64,000 bases of DNA from Limnobacter litoralis (GCF_030160455.1 NZ_BSOJ01000006.1:62001-126000); one strand, 5' to 3'; shown: positions 52,936 through 62,314, counted from the first letter of the stretch. The notes: generated from the sequence alone by a model not told the origin. Made by a program: numbers and translations.

Positions 52936-54852
52936 CTAAACCATGCTTAATCGGCTGTTCTGGTTCCAACCAGCCGCCTTGGGGTCTTCAAAATTGGACG
53001 GTCTGGGTTTGGCGCTGCCACCTTTATAGCCTCCGGTTGCCGCCATGGTTTTTGCGGCCAGGGTCAAACCCAGCCCAACCAGATTACAGGCAAACATCAT
53101 CACGCCTGCTGCCAAAAATGAGAACGTTGTCGCGCCCATTTTCAGACCAGTGCCTGCAATAACCGGCACGTGAAGCGCATGGAGTGCACCCCCAGTGACG
53201 AAAGTGAGAGTGGCCATGATCGCGGTCAAAACAGCACCACCTGCAAAGCGCCCAAGGGCCATGTTGATCGTTCTGGAGGCGGGGCTTGTGCCGATCATTT
53301 TGTTAATTCTGTAAAACACATTGAAAAACGCCCTCGACAGTTGGGCATTTTGGGCAAGTACAACGTCGAGACTGACGCGACGCAGGGCTTCGCCGAATCG
53401 GGCACAGGTCACCGTGGGTTTACTGTATTGATGATGCAAATCAAGAATGCGTTGAACGCTAGTAATGTGCCGCCCTTGCAAACATTCCGTTTTAAATTTT
53501 TTATCCTGATTTTTCTTGAAATCATCGCTTTGGCGTTCAGTGAGGTGCTTGTCAAAATTCGAGTTTCGAAAACCCGGCATCCACCGCAGTACTTTTTGGG
53601 CGCCAGGAACCAGTCCCTTTCGATGGAGTTTTTCAACCCCGGCCTCTGCGGTCCGTCGCGCATCAAGCGTGATGTCTGGTGCTGCCTTGATGTCCGAATG
53701 ATCAATCAAATCGCAGAGCGCCACGAAGTGGGATTCTTTGGTAAGCAGTGCCCTCGCATGCTGATAATCTCTCAGCACCGCCATGGGCCCAGACTTTGAA
53801 ACGTTTGGGGTTTGGGGTGCAGCGAGATATTGCCCGACGACCCGCTGAATGGTTCTGAGGCGAGTGGCCTGATCGGCCGAGGAATCGTAGGCCAGCGTCA
53901 GCGCTTTCAGAAGTGCAGGTTCGCCAGTTCTAGGATCTCGAAAATCAGCGCCGATTTTTCTGTTCAATGCCTGAGACAACATAGAGTGCCCTTGTGAGCC
54001 ACGGCGAGTGTGGCTCAAAATGGCGTCGATTTTTTTCAAGAGCGTGTCGTGGTCCTTGATGACCTCACCCTTCTGATAGTCAGTCAGTGCGTCTTTTGAA
54101 AGAACCGCCTGACTGGCCAGAGCAGACACGGCACCCAAGCCACCAAACGCCGCCGAAAGCGCTGAGTATGCCATTGCAAACGCCCCGATGGTGTAATTGA
54201 TGGCAGTGCCGCCAAGTGTCAAGCCAAGTGCCTTGTCTTTCATGTGCGGTATTTTGTTAAACCCCATGGTGACCGACGTTGTGACCACGCCGATCAATGG
54301 CAGCGACATCACCATGCCGATGCGGTTGGTCGTTCCTTTGACATTCGCATTGGGGGTGGTCAGGTTTTTAAATGAGGTTTGAAGAAAGCCAGTTGGCGCA
54401 GCCATGAACTCGCACGCGCCGTGAAATTTGTGTGCAGCGCGAGACAGGCGGCTTGCCATGGCATTGCGCTTGCTCACTGGATTGGTTTCAGAGTGCTTAA
54501 ACAATTCTGGCCGAAAACGAATGTAATCCTCGCGGTAGACTCGATCTTTTACGCCCTGATCGTCGATGCATTGCGACAAGTCAATGCCATCACCTGCCTC
54601 AAATTGACGACGTAACAAGGCGGCCTGAACGTAGTGGTTGGATTCGTGAAACCCTTTGCCGACCACGGCGGCGGATCGACCGTCTCCAAGAAACTGGCTG
54701 ATTTTGGTGCCCCAGCCTTTGCGGCCATACGTGTTGCCGCCTTTGACCTTCAGACCCGCCTTTTTGGCGATGCGCTTTTCAGAGGATTTCAACCATTCCG
54801 ACGTGGGAACGAATTCCTTGTTCGCCGGATCTGACTTCGAGATTCCAGACAT
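52936..54852 (-). CDS. Large membrane protein of unknown family, effector-like
   Basis: This 638-residue protein has a Lys-rich, polar N-terminus without signal peptide (about 1-175). Hydrophobic stretches lie at about 178-197 and 208-250, then a long basic middle region (about 255-530), a second hydrophobic block at about 538-605 and a polar tail. The paired hydrophobic blocks and absent signal peptide recall secreted pore-forming or translocator-type proteins, but no known motif supports this. DNA looks less GC-rich than the flanks. An inverted repeat lies just before the start and tRNA-Arg lies 229 bases upstream. Confidence 0.7.
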   Translation of the reverse strand: MSGISKSDPANKEFVPTSEWLKSSEKRIAKKAGLKVKGGNTYGRKGWGTKISQFLGDGRSAAVVGKGFHESNHYVQAALLRRQFEAGDGIDLSQCIDDQGVKDRVYREDYIRFRPELFKHSETNPVSKRNAMASRLSRAAHKFHGACEFMAAPTGFLQTSFKNLTTPNANVKGTTNRIGMVMSLPLIGVVTTSVTMGFNKIPHMKDKALGLTLGGTAINYTIGAFAMAYSALSAAFGGLGAVSALASQAVLSKDALTDYQKGEVIKDHDTLLKKIDAILSHTRRGSQGHSMLSQALNRKIGADFRDPRTGEPALLKALTLAYDSSADQATRLRTIQRVVGQYLAAPQTPNVSKSGPMAVLRDYQHARALLTKESHFVALCDLIDHSDIKAAPDITLDARRTAEAGVEKLHRKGLVPGAQKVLRWMPGFRNSNFDKHLTERQSDDFKKNQDKKFKTECLQGRHITSVQRILDLHHQYSKPTVTCARFGEALRRVSLDVVLAQNAQLSRAFFNVFYRINKMIGTSPASRTINMALGRFAGGAVLTAIMATLTFVTGGALHALHVPVIAGTGLKMGATTFSFLAAGVMMFACNLVGLGLTLAAKTMAATGGYKGGSAKPRPSNFEDPKAAGWNQNSRLSMV

Positions 54853-54864
54853 TTTGCCCCCGAC

Positions 54865-54880
54865 TTCGAGTGTGCTCGAA
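54865..54880. promoter_or_regulatory. Inverted repeat TTCGAG-N4-CTCGAA before the 638-residue protein gene
   Basis: The repeat begins 12 bases before the start codon, overlapping the expected leader. It could be an operator or an RNA hairpin that hides the ribosome site. The remainder of the 228-base gap to the tRNA (54881-55080) is AT-rich and must carry the promoter; I see nothing else in it. Confidence 0.4.
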
Positions 54881-55080
54881 TTTGTGTATTTGCACTAAAT
54901 TGGCACATGCGGGAGCGAATTTCAAAAGCTGGTGCATTTGCATCACTCTAAAGGTGTAATCAACCGACCAAAATCCGACAGAAATCAGGGTTTACCCTTT
55001 TGTTTCAATGGCTTAATTACATTAAAGGGATGTAGGAAATACTTTCTGACCCAGGCAACGAGAACATACCCAGAGAGGAG

Positions 55081-55156
55081 TGGCGCGCCCGGCAGGAATC
55101 GAACCTGCGACCCTTGGCTTCGGAGGCCAATACTCTATCCACTGAGCTACGGGCGC
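55081..55156 (-). tRNA. tRNA-Arg (anticodon CCG)
   Basis: The minus strand folds as a complete 76-base cloverleaf: acceptor GCGCCCG/CGGGCGC, D arm GTAGCTCAGTGGATAGAG, anticodon stem TTGGC/GCCAA with loop CTCCGAA (anticodon CCG, reading CGG), T loop GTTCGATTC, and an encoded CCA end. No integrase or repeated 3' end was seen nearby. Confidence 0.97.
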
Positions 55157-55189
55157 GCGAGAAGGCGACAGTGTACACCAAGCACTGTG

Positions 55190-56083
55190 CTAAATCACGG
55201 TCTTTAAAAAATCGGCAATCTGGGCAACGGCTTGATCCGCTTCCGGCACCAGGCCCGCGTTAAGCTGGAAATCGTGCCACAGGCCTTCAAATTCCTGCCA
55301 TTCCACCTTGACCTTTGCCTGGGACATGGCGTCATTCAAACGGGCGGCGTCATTGGCCAACAACTCGGCCGATGAAGATTGAATCAATGTGGGCGGAAAC
55401 CCGTTGAAATCGGCAAAGACCGGGGACACCTTCGGGTCTTTCCATTGCGCCTCACTGACGAATCCGCCACGGGTGAATTGCACCCAGGTCGTTGTCAGCA
55501 GGGCGTCGTTGTTCGGCTGGGGCAGCTGACTGAAAGAGGCATCCGTCCAAGGGGACACCAACACCAGCGCGCGCGGCATCGGTTTGCCGCTTTCACGCAA
55601 TTTCTGGGTCAGCGCCAGCGTGAGGTTTCCACCCGCAGAGTCGCCCGCGACAATCAGATTTGAAATTTGAAAACCTGACGCCTCAAGATCGCAGATGGCG
55701 GCATAGGCGTCTTCGAGCTGGGCAGGATAGGGATGCTCAGGGGCCAATCTGTAACGTGGCACGTACACGGGCAAACCGGTCGCCTTGCACAGGCGAGAGG
55801 TAAACGCCCGATGTGTGGCGGGTGAGCAGACCACATAACCTCCGCCATGCAAATACAAAATGGCGTGGTGATTGGAAGCGGGATGATCCGGCAACAGTTG
55901 CTCGCCCTTGACTCCACCCGATTGATAGGCGCTGACATGAACGCCCCGCGGCACCAGGGCCGTGAGCTCCATGGCGCGGGTCATCATGCGTTGAACCCGA
56001 ACCGGTACCTTCGGAGAGAAAAAGGGTCTGAAAGTTTGGCGCAGCAGGTTTTCTGTCAGCTTGGCGCGCATTGAATTTGGCAT
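55190..56083 (-). CDS. Alpha/beta hydrolase, hormone-sensitive-lipase-like esterase
   Basis: This 297-residue protein has the HSL-type oxyanion motif YLHGGGYVV, the nucleophile elbow VAGDSAGGNLTLAL and a C-terminal catalytic His in FEGLWHDFQLNAG, with the Asp expected in the SSAELLANDAARLN region. It should hydrolyse short acyl esters. The ATG at 56083 (MPNSMRAK) lies 9 bases after GGAG; 56098 is an alternative. It starts divergently from the next unknown gene. Confidence 0.9.
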   Translation of the reverse strand: MPNSMRAKLTENLLRQTFRPFFSPKVPVRVQRMMTRAMELTALVPRGVHVSAYQSGGVKGEQLLPDHPASNHHAILYLHGGGYVVCSPATHRAFTSRLCKATGLPVYVPRYRLAPEHPYPAQLEDAYAAICDLEASGFQISNLIVAGDSAGGNLTLALTQKLRESGKPMPRALVLVSPWTDASFSQLPQPNNDALLTTTWVQFTRGGFVSEAQWKDPKVSPVFADFNGFPPTLIQSSSAELLANDAARLNDAMSQAKVKVEWQEFEGLWHDFQLNAGLVPEADQAVAQIADFLKTVI

Positions 56084-56221
56084 TGCGTCAGTCTCCATCT
56101 ATTTGTTTTGTCCGAAACATTACACCAAGCCCCCCCCTAAGCGAGTGCCCACTCACACATGTGATGCAAAAAATGGCGACCCTTCGGGAAAATCGAGAGA
56201 CTGACTTTGGAGTTCGATGCC

Positions 56222-56788
56222 ATGACCATTCGCTCGCCCTATCAAACCTTGCACTGCAACGCTTACCCTGAGCATTGCTACGAGCGTGAAATCTTCTTCG
56301 AAACGCTGGGTGCCTGCTGGGCATTGAGCGCCCGAAATGTGTCTGGCATGTTCCCCATCCAACTTCGCCTGGATCTTTGCAAAATCAACCTGCTCTATGG
56401 CGTTCCCAGTGCAGATCTTCCCCAAGAGCTTTTGAACAAGCTGACGGTTTTGTTTCAATCGCGCCCTGCAGGGCAACCCGCACACGGCCGAAGTGTTGTG
56501 GAGACCAATGCCATGGCCATGATGCGCGAAATGAACCGCGCCGATTTCCTGAGCTTCTCCATGGGCTTTCAGGACGCCGTTGAACAGGTCTTGGTGCACG
56601 CTGAATGCTGGAACCCTCGCTGTCAAAGGGCTTACATGGCGATCAAATTCTCAGCCATGTCTTTGATCGAACAAGGTTTCAACAGCGAGAAGCACCGCGG
56701 AACCTACGCCGATCTGCTGTCGGAATACCTGAACATCACGCAATCCGTGTTCTCGTCTGAGTCAAAAACATATCCGCTGAACCATTAA
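56222..56788 (+). CDS. Protein of unknown function
   Basis: This 188-residue, mainly helical protein has no signal peptide. It contains Cys residues in ETLGACWALSAR, RLDLCKINLLYG and HAECWNPRCQRAYMAI, and ends with EYLNITQSVFSSESKTY. The AECWNPRCQ pair might bind metal, but I recognise no family. The ATG at 56222 follows GGAG. It converges on the lipase-like gene with 4 bases between stops. Confidence 0.65.
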   Translation: MTIRSPYQTLHCNAYPEHCYEREIFFETLGACWALSARNVSGMFPIQLRLDLCKINLLYGVPSADLPQELLNKLTVLFQSRPAGQPAHGRSVVETNAMAMMREMNRADFLSFSMGFQDAVEQVLVHAECWNPRCQRAYMAIKFSAMSLIEQGFNSEKHRGTYADLLSEYLNITQSVFSSESKTYPLNH

Positions 56789-56792
56789 GCAC

Positions 56793-58004
56793 TTAAATTG
56801 GCTTGAGATGCTGGCGAATCACAGCCTCAAGCTGCACGTAAATTTCCGGATCATTAAGCAGCTGCATGTGATGCTTCTGCGAAAAGGCAGCGCGCTGCGC
56901 GGTGCCTGTTTCGTCAGCCAGCGCCGACGACATCTGCACCAAACCGTCACCCACGGTGTCATTCAACCAGGAACCGGTCGATTTACCCACGGTTGATCCA
57001 ATCAAGTGGAATTGCACACGATGGCCATCGGAGGTCATGAGCGGACCGAGTCCGCCCTGCAAATCTCGAATACCCGTGGAACGCACGCCCAATACACGGC
57101 TGACCGGTTTGCTCAGTTCAAATCGATCCAACAGACCTTCCCCGGCCGCCGCCAGGCGAGCCAAAGGTGCGCCCGCATGGGGCGAACCCAAACACACCAC
57201 ATCTTTCAGGGCGTGCTGCAACAGGAGGTCTTCGGGTTCAAGCATTTCAACCAGCGCCCGGCTGACCAGCCCACCCATGCTGTGGCCGACCAGAATGACG
57301 TGATCAATAGCCACCGGCCAGTTTTTACACAGCCGAGTCAGGATGCGTTTGAACTGTCGGGCGTTGGCCTCAATGCTGCGACCGGTGTTGTAGCGCAAAT
57401 AAAGCGGGGTGACGTCGAAATGATGGGCCAATCTTGGGCCATAGGGAACGGTGTGAAGTGCCTCGGGCTTGTGATACAGAAACCAGCTGTCTTCATTGCA
57501 GCACAGACCGTGTACAAACACGACCAGGCTGGATTTCGCATCTGGAAACGCTTGAATCAGCTCATCCTGCTCAAGACCCAGCAAATGCCCGTCTTGATAA
57601 AAGCCCGTCTTGATCTCGATCGGGTTGCGCGTGGCGGACAAATGATCTCCCAACAGGCCGTTGATGGCGCTGTTGATGGCAGCCACCCTGCGACTTGGTC
57701 GCCGGTTCTGGGTCGCCAAACCCTGATTGGCCTGCTTGACCGCCCAGGCTGCACCGTTAAAAACGCCTTTGCCCACTTCCTTCACCGCTGAATAAACCAG
57801 ATCGGTGATTTCATTGTGAACGGACTCGATGGGCTTGCTTGATGACAAGGTGGCTGTACCCACCGCCTTGAAAGGCATGTCGCTGATGGCGCGATGAAAT
57901 TCGTGCACGCGGCTTGCAGCCTGCTCGAAGGTGTCACCGGCCAGCTTCAGGCCGCCTTCGATGGCACTGCCCACTTCATTGACAGGTGGTTTGGTGTTTG
58001 TCAT
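56793..58004 (-). CDS. Alpha/beta hydrolase, lipase-like (PGAP1-type)
   Basis: This 403-residue protein has a helical N-terminal ~130 residues followed by a lipase domain with the oxyanion segment VVFVHGLCCNEDSW, the nucleophile elbow ILVGHSMGGLVSRAL and LGSPHAGAPLARL. The catalytic His is probably HHMQLLNDPE near the C-terminus. No signal peptide, so it is cytosolic or exported by another route. The substrate may be a lipid or storage ester; unknown. Confidence 0.85.
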   Translation of the reverse strand: MTNTKPPVNEVGSAIEGGLKLAGDTFEQAASRVHEFHRAISDMPFKAVGTATLSSSKPIESVHNEITDLVYSAVKEVGKGVFNGAAWAVKQANQGLATQNRRPSRRVAAINSAINGLLGDHLSATRNPIEIKTGFYQDGHLLGLEQDELIQAFPDAKSSLVVFVHGLCCNEDSWFLYHKPEALHTVPYGPRLAHHFDVTPLYLRYNTGRSIEANARQFKRILTRLCKNWPVAIDHVILVGHSMGGLVSRALVEMLEPEDLLLQHALKDVVCLGSPHAGAPLARLAAAGEGLLDRFELSKPVSRVLGVRSTGIRDLQGGLGPLMTSDGHRVQFHLIGSTVGKSTGSWLNDTVGDGLVQMSSALADETGTAQRAAFSQKHHMQLLNDPEIYVQLEAVIRQHLKPI

Positions 58005-58057
58005 GGCGCATCTCCTTGAGGAGTGATGTTTGCGATGAAGCTATAGTGCACAAGTGT

Positions 58058-59083
58058 TCACTGATTATCAATCGTTTTTTCTGGAAGCCGACCTCTAGCC
58101 AAACCATAACAATACAGCCAATACACCAGTGCGATGAAAAGGTACCCTTCCAGATAGTACTGGCGCCACTGGACGTCGCCGGAAAGCGCCAAGCTAAGCG
58201 AACCGGACAACTCAAACAAACTGACCACAGTGACGAGCGAGCTCTCTTTGAGCAAGGTTACAAAACTGTTCAACAAGGCCGGTGCGGTGACTCGAAACAC
58301 CTGCGGCAAAACGACCCACACGAATATCTGTTGGCCTTTCATGCCCAAGGCCAGGCCTGCGTCGGTTTGCCCTTGGGAAAGCGCTTGAAGCCCGCCACGC
58401 CATATCTCGGCGAGGTAAGCCGCCTCAAAAATGGCCACAATCACAACGACCCTGATTAAAAGCGGGCCGCCCAGATCAGCCACCACCAGAGGCACAACAA
58501 ACGCCGCCAAAAACAGCACTGTCAACAAGGGCAAAGCGCGGCAGGTTTCGATGTACACCGCACACAGTGTTGACAACACGCGATTGGCGCTGCGCCTTCC
58601 GACTGCAAGCAACAAGCCGAGCGGCAAGGCGAAACCATAGCCAAAGATGGCCAGAAGGAGGGTCAAGGGCAGCCCACCCATTCTGTCCAGCGGAATGGGG
58701 CTTAGCAGGGCGCAGGCAAGCGGCAGACCGATTGCCCAAGCCACGGCCTTGGTGGGAATCGCCCAGCGGGTGCGAAACGACACCCACAACAAAATGCTCA
58801 GAATGCCAACAGCCACCCAGGCAGCAGGCTGGTTGACCTCTGGAATTCGCCCCATGAGGATCAGCGACCATTTTTGGGCCACAACGCCCCAACAGGCCCC
58901 ATGGCCCGCAACGGCGTTGCACGCCTGCAAATCGGCATGGAACACCGCGTTCAACAGGCCCCAGGACAACAAAAGCCACAGGGGCTTGGCCAACAGCAGC
59001 ACAGTCATTGCGGTGACCGCAATTCTTGAGGGACTGCGCCACAAACCACCCAAGACTGAACGCTTTTCCAGAATGGGACTCAT
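58058..59083 (-). CDS. aapM: Amino-acid ABC transporter permease (AapM/HisM type)
   Basis: This 341-residue inner-membrane permease has an N-terminal extension with extra helices, as in AapM/BztC, and the ABC-permease EAA loop EIWRGGLQALSQGQTDAGLALGM near residue 245. It pairs with AapQ. The ATG at 59083 overlaps the aapQ stop by 4 bases. Downstream a lipase gene follows in the same direction instead of the expected ATP-binding subunit. Confidence 0.9.
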   Translation of the reverse strand: MSPILEKRSVLGGLWRSPSRIAVTAMTVLLLAKPLWLLLSWGLLNAVFHADLQACNAVAGHGACWGVVAQKWSLILMGRIPEVNQPAAWVAVGILSILLWVSFRTRWAIPTKAVAWAIGLPLACALLSPIPLDRMGGLPLTLLLAIFGYGFALPLGLLLAVGRRSANRVLSTLCAVYIETCRALPLLTVLFLAAFVVPLVVADLGGPLLIRVVVIVAIFEAAYLAEIWRGGLQALSQGQTDAGLALGMKGQQIFVWVVLPQVFRVTAPALLNSFVTLLKESSLVTVVSLFELSGSLSLALSGDVQWRQYYLEGYLFIALVYWLYCYGLARGRLPEKTIDNQ

Positions 59084-59913
59084 GCGCTGCCCCTGTTCAC
59101 TGCGCGGTTCCAGCGTCCCATCAAAGCACTTGCCAGTATGCTCAACAAGGCATAAATGATCAGGATCAGCACCACACACTGAATGACCTGACCACTCTGA
59201 TTCATGGCGGTGTTGGAAACAGACACCAGTTCGGGATAACCCACTGCAACCCCCAGGGAGGCATTTTTCAGCAAGTTCAGGTATTGGTTGCCCAACGCAG
59301 GTACGATGGCACGCAAGGCGACAGGCAACACGACAAGGCGGTTCAGCTGAAGGCGACCAAAGCCAAGCGCAAGCCCGGCCTGCACCAAGCCACGGGGCAC
59401 CGATTGCACACCCGCGCGAACGACCTCAGCAATAAACGCGGCCGTGTAGAGCACCAGCGCCAACAGCACAGCACAATATTCAGGGCTAAGCACCCAGCCG
59501 CCTTCCACCGAGAAATAACCTTGTCTCGGCCATTGTCCACTCCACAGGTCGGGTATGGCGAGTCCACTCTTACTGAGATAGATCCACCCGTGAAATGACC
59601 AGGCCTGACTGGCCACCGGCAACCCTTGAATAATCAGAAAATAAACCGCCAGCAAAAGAATGAGCAAGGGAATGTTCCTGAACAGACCCACATACGAGTC
59701 CGCAACAAGGCGAATCAGCGGATGATCGGAACGCCGCCCCAGACCGATCAGGGTTCCCAGCACGGTGGCCAACAACAGGGCTGGCAACGCCACCTTCAGG
59801 GTGTTGAGCAAACCCGCTAGCAACACCGTCCAATACGGCGATTTCAGGCCAACGGCCAACCAACCCTCACTGAGGGAGAAGCCTGCGGGGTCAAGCAGAA
59901 AGTGAAAATCCAC
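59080..59913 (-). CDS. aapQ: Amino-acid ABC transporter permease (AapQ/BztB type), short
   Basis: This 277-residue permease has the His/Glu/Gln/Arg/opine-family pattern LLAGLLNTLKVALPALLLATVLG, YVGLFRNIPLLILLLAVYF and the EAA loop EVVRAGVQSVPRGLVQAGLALGF. It is shorter than typical AapQ (~400), lacking part of the N-terminal region. The start is GTG 59913, 4 bases after the binding-protein stop. Confidence 0.9.
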   Translation of the reverse strand: MDFHFLLDPAGFSLSEGWLAVGLKSPYWTVLLAGLLNTLKVALPALLLATVLGTLIGLGRRSDHPLIRLVADSYVGLFRNIPLLILLLAVYFLIIQGLPVASQAWSFHGWIYLSKSGLAIPDLWSGQWPRQGYFSVEGGWVLSPEYCAVLLALVLYTAAFIAEVVRAGVQSVPRGLVQAGLALGFGRLQLNRLVVLPVALRAIVPALGNQYLNLLKNASLGVAVGYPELVSVSNTAMNQSGQVIQCVVLILIIYALLSILASALMGRWNRAVNRGSA

Positions 59914-59917
59914 CGGC

Positions 59918-60940
59918 TTACCTCAGCGGTGGCGCGTACATCAAACCGCCCCGTGTCCAAAGGTCATTCAAACCACGCTTCAGCCCCAGGGGGGAATGTG
60001 CCCCCAGATTGCGATCGAACACCTCGCCGTAGTTTCCGACTTGTTTAAGAATTTGCTGAACCCAGTTTTTGGGCAGACCGAGCGGTTTTCCGAGGTCCTC
60101 ACTCTGACCAAGCAGACGCGCCACGGCGGGGTTGTCACTGTTCAACATGGTCTGAAGGTTGGCCTGCCCCACGCCCAACTCCTCGGCCTCAATCATGGCA
60201 AAAGCCACCCAACGAACGATTAAAAACCAGGCGGTGTCGCCGTCCAGTACAGCGGGCCCCAAGGGCTCTTTCGAAAAAACCTCGGGCAGCACGTCATAGT
60301 CATCGGGGTGCAGGGCTTGCTTGGTCTTCAAGCCAATCAATGCGGACACATCGGTTGAAAAGGCCTGACAGCGCCCTGAAAAAAACGCTTTGTAAGCGGC
60401 TTCAAAGTTGTCGTACACAATGGCCTTGGCTTTAATGCGATTGGCCTTCAGGAACGTGGCCAGGTTTTTTTCGTTGGTGGTACCGGATTGCACGCAAATT
60501 TCCGCGCCATTCAGTTGCCTGGCGCTTTTCAAGTGGAACGACTTGGGCACCAACACGCCTTGCCCGTCAAAATAGGTAATGCCTGTAAAGACGATGCCCA
60601 GGCCTGCGTCGCGACTCAATGTCCACGTGGTGTTTCTGGACAGAATGTCGATCTGCCTGGCTTGCAGGGCGGCAAAGCGTTGTTGGGAACTCAAAGGCGT
60701 GTAGCGGACCTTGTTTGCATCGCCCAGCACAGCCGCAGCCACGGCTCGGCAAACATCCACGTCCAAGCCGTGCCACTGGCCATCTTCGCCGAGGGCAGAA
60801 AACCCCGCCACGCCCGAGCTGACCCCGCAACGCACCTCACCGCGCTGGCGCACACCATCCAGCGTGCTGCCGGCCCAGACGATGCCGGGCAAACAGCACA
60901 GGAGACTGAAAATCACTTTAATCATGTTGCGGTGTTTCAT
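59918..60940 (-). CDS. aapJ: Amino-acid ABC transporter substrate-binding protein (AapJ type)
   Basis: This 340-residue periplasmic binding protein has a signal peptide (MIKVIFSLLCCLPGIVWAGS) and the SBP_bac_3 fold: GVSSGVAGFSALGEDGQWHGLDVDVCRAVAAAVLGD, ARQIDILSRNTTWTLSRD, EICVQSGTTNEKNL. It captures general L-amino acids, especially polar or acidic ones. The start (ATG 60940; ATG 60925 possible) overlaps the ydcF-like stop by 4 bases, so aapJQM follows that gene in one transcript. Confidence 0.92.
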   Translation of the reverse strand: MKHRNMIKVIFSLLCCLPGIVWAGSTLDGVRQRGEVRCGVSSGVAGFSALGEDGQWHGLDVDVCRAVAAAVLGDANKVRYTPLSSQQRFAALQARQIDILSRNTTWTLSRDAGLGIVFTGITYFDGQGVLVPKSFHLKSARQLNGAEICVQSGTTNEKNLATFLKANRIKAKAIVYDNFEAAYKAFFSGRCQAFSTDVSALIGLKTKQALHPDDYDVLPEVFSKEPLGPAVLDGDTAWFLIVRWVAFAMIEAEELGVGQANLQTMLNSDNPAVARLLGQSEDLGKPLGLPKNWVQQILKQVGNYGEVFDRNLGAHSPLGLKRGLNDLWTRGGLMYAPPLR

Positions 60941-61767
60941 GCTGATGAATCCGATGAGCGGCCTAAATAGAGCCCAAGCACCCACTGCTGCAGTCGCCCA
61001 AGGTATTCCTTGATGGCGAGACTGCTTCGATCCAGCGCCTGCGACCGGGGTAACCATTCCCATAGGGGACGTTTTTCACCCGTGATTCGGAGGTCTGAAC
61101 ACACAGGGTACACCTCAAACTCGGCCTTTTTGAAAAGGACATACGACCGACCCATGTGAAATCCAGAAGTCACCAAGGCAATCTTCAGCGGCGTGCGTGC
61201 CTCCACCTCCCGATGCAAAACACCCTCAAGCACACGCATGGAGTCAAAGGCATTTTCCAGTGTGGTGCGAGATCGATCTTCAAGCACGATGCGTTCGGCC
61301 GGCACACCCAGGGCGATGAGAAAATCGCGCATGCCCTCGGCCTCGGTGTGTTTGCGTGGGTCTACGCTAAAACCACCGCCACTGACCAGAACGATGGGGG
61401 CCAAACCGGCACGGTACAAATTGGCGGCAGTCCACATTCGGTCTGCCCCGTCCCCCAGGTCTGGCAAGGCCCTGACGCCTTCGTAAGCAGGTTCCAGCCC
61501 ACCCCCCAAAACAACAATCGCATCCAGCTTGCCGGAAACAGGATGTTGAACCTGCAAGGCCATCGCCTCCTTTTCAAGATGACCAAACAGCCAGTCTGAC
61601 ACCACAGGAAGACTACACAGAAACAGTTGCATGCTGGCCAATACAATGACCCACAGCTTCAGCCTTCGGCGACCCAAAAAACCCAGGCAGGCCAGAACTG
61701 TCAGGAAGATCCAGAGACCCAAAGGACTTAGAATCCAAATCAAGTATTTTGTAAGCGAGGCGGCCAC
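60937..61767 (-). CDS. YdcF-like DUF218 membrane protein
   Basis: This 276-residue protein has two N-terminal membrane helices (about 8-28 and 36-60) and a DUF218 domain: AIVVLGGGLEPAYEGV, RMWTAANLYRAGLAPIVLVSGGG and VTSGFHMGRSYVLFKKAEFEVYPV. The family includes ElyC/SanA, linked to envelope peptidoglycan or lipid carrier metabolism. It heads the aapJQM run, an unexpected partner. Divergent from the thioesterase gene, with 41 bases between starts. Confidence 0.88.
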   Translation of the reverse strand: MAASLTKYLIWILSPLGLWIFLTVLACLGFLGRRRLKLWVIVLASMQLFLCSLPVVSDWLFGHLEKEAMALQVQHPVSGKLDAIVVLGGGLEPAYEGVRALPDLGDGADRMWTAANLYRAGLAPIVLVSGGGFSVDPRKHTEAEGMRDFLIALGVPAERIVLEDRSRTTLENAFDSMRVLEGVLHREVEARTPLKIALVTSGFHMGRSYVLFKKAEFEVYPVCSDLRITGEKRPLWEWLPRSQALDRSSLAIKEYLGRLQQWVLGLYLGRSSDSSA

Positions 61768-61808
61768 TCCGGCTCCCGGTGAAGATTGAACAATTCAGGA
61801 GATTGTAA

Positions 61809-62300
61809 ATGCCCTTTCCGAATCATCAGCTCAGCATGACGGTTCTCATGACACCCGACATGGCCAACTTCAGCGGCAAGGTGCACGGCGGTCACATCCT
61901 GAAGTTGCTTGATCAGGTGGCCTACGCCTGTGCCAGCCGTTACGCAGGCATGTACGTGGTCACCTTGTCGGTAGATCGCGTGCTGTTTCGCCAGCCCATT
62001 CACGTCGGCGAACTGGTGACCTTTCTGGCCAGTGTCAACTACACGGGCAAGTCGTCCATGGAAATCGGCATCAAGGTCATTTCTGAAAACATTCATCAAG
62101 GCATCGCGACCCACACCAACAGCTGCTTCTTCACCATGGTGGCGGTCGATCACGAAGGCAACCCGGCGCGCGTGCCCCCTTTCCGGCCCGAGAGCGACGA
62201 TGAAAAACGCAGACACCAAAAAGCCCTGATCAGGAAGCAATTGCGACAGGAACTTGAAAAACGCTACGACGACGCCATGTCAGATGTCCAGACACAGTGA
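61809..62300 (+). CDS. Acyl-CoA thioesterase (hotdog fold, YciA-like)
   Basis: This 163-residue hotdog protein has the thioesterase signature [37 protein letters not shown] with the catalytic Asp in LLDQ, followed by [20 protein letters not shown]. It hydrolyses acyl-CoAs of uncertain chain length. The C-terminal ~30 residues are a charged helix. The end lies just before the CreA gene. Confidence 0.93.
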   Translation: MPFPNHQLSMTVLMTPDMANFSGKVHGGHILKLLDQVAYACASRYAGMYVVTLSVDRVLFRQPIHVGELVTFLASVNYTGKSSMEIGIKVISENIHQGIATHTNSCFFTMVAVDHEGNPARVPPFRPESDDEKRRHQKALIRKQLRQELEKRYDDAMSDVQTQ

Positions 62301-62314
62301 ACAGGAACCCCACC

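Noticed and set aside
52936-54852. Type III secretion translocator (IpaB/YopB type)
   Set aside because: Hydrophobic blocks are suggestive but there is no coiled-coil pattern, chaperone gene or needle gene nearby.
55081-55156. tRNA-Arg as an attachment site for a genomic island containing the 638-residue protein
   Set aside because: No integrase, no repeated tRNA 3' end and no mobility genes were seen on either side.
56222-56788. Flagellar regulator FlhC or FlhD
   Set aside because: Size is close to FlhC, but the zinc cysteine pattern and conserved helices do not match.
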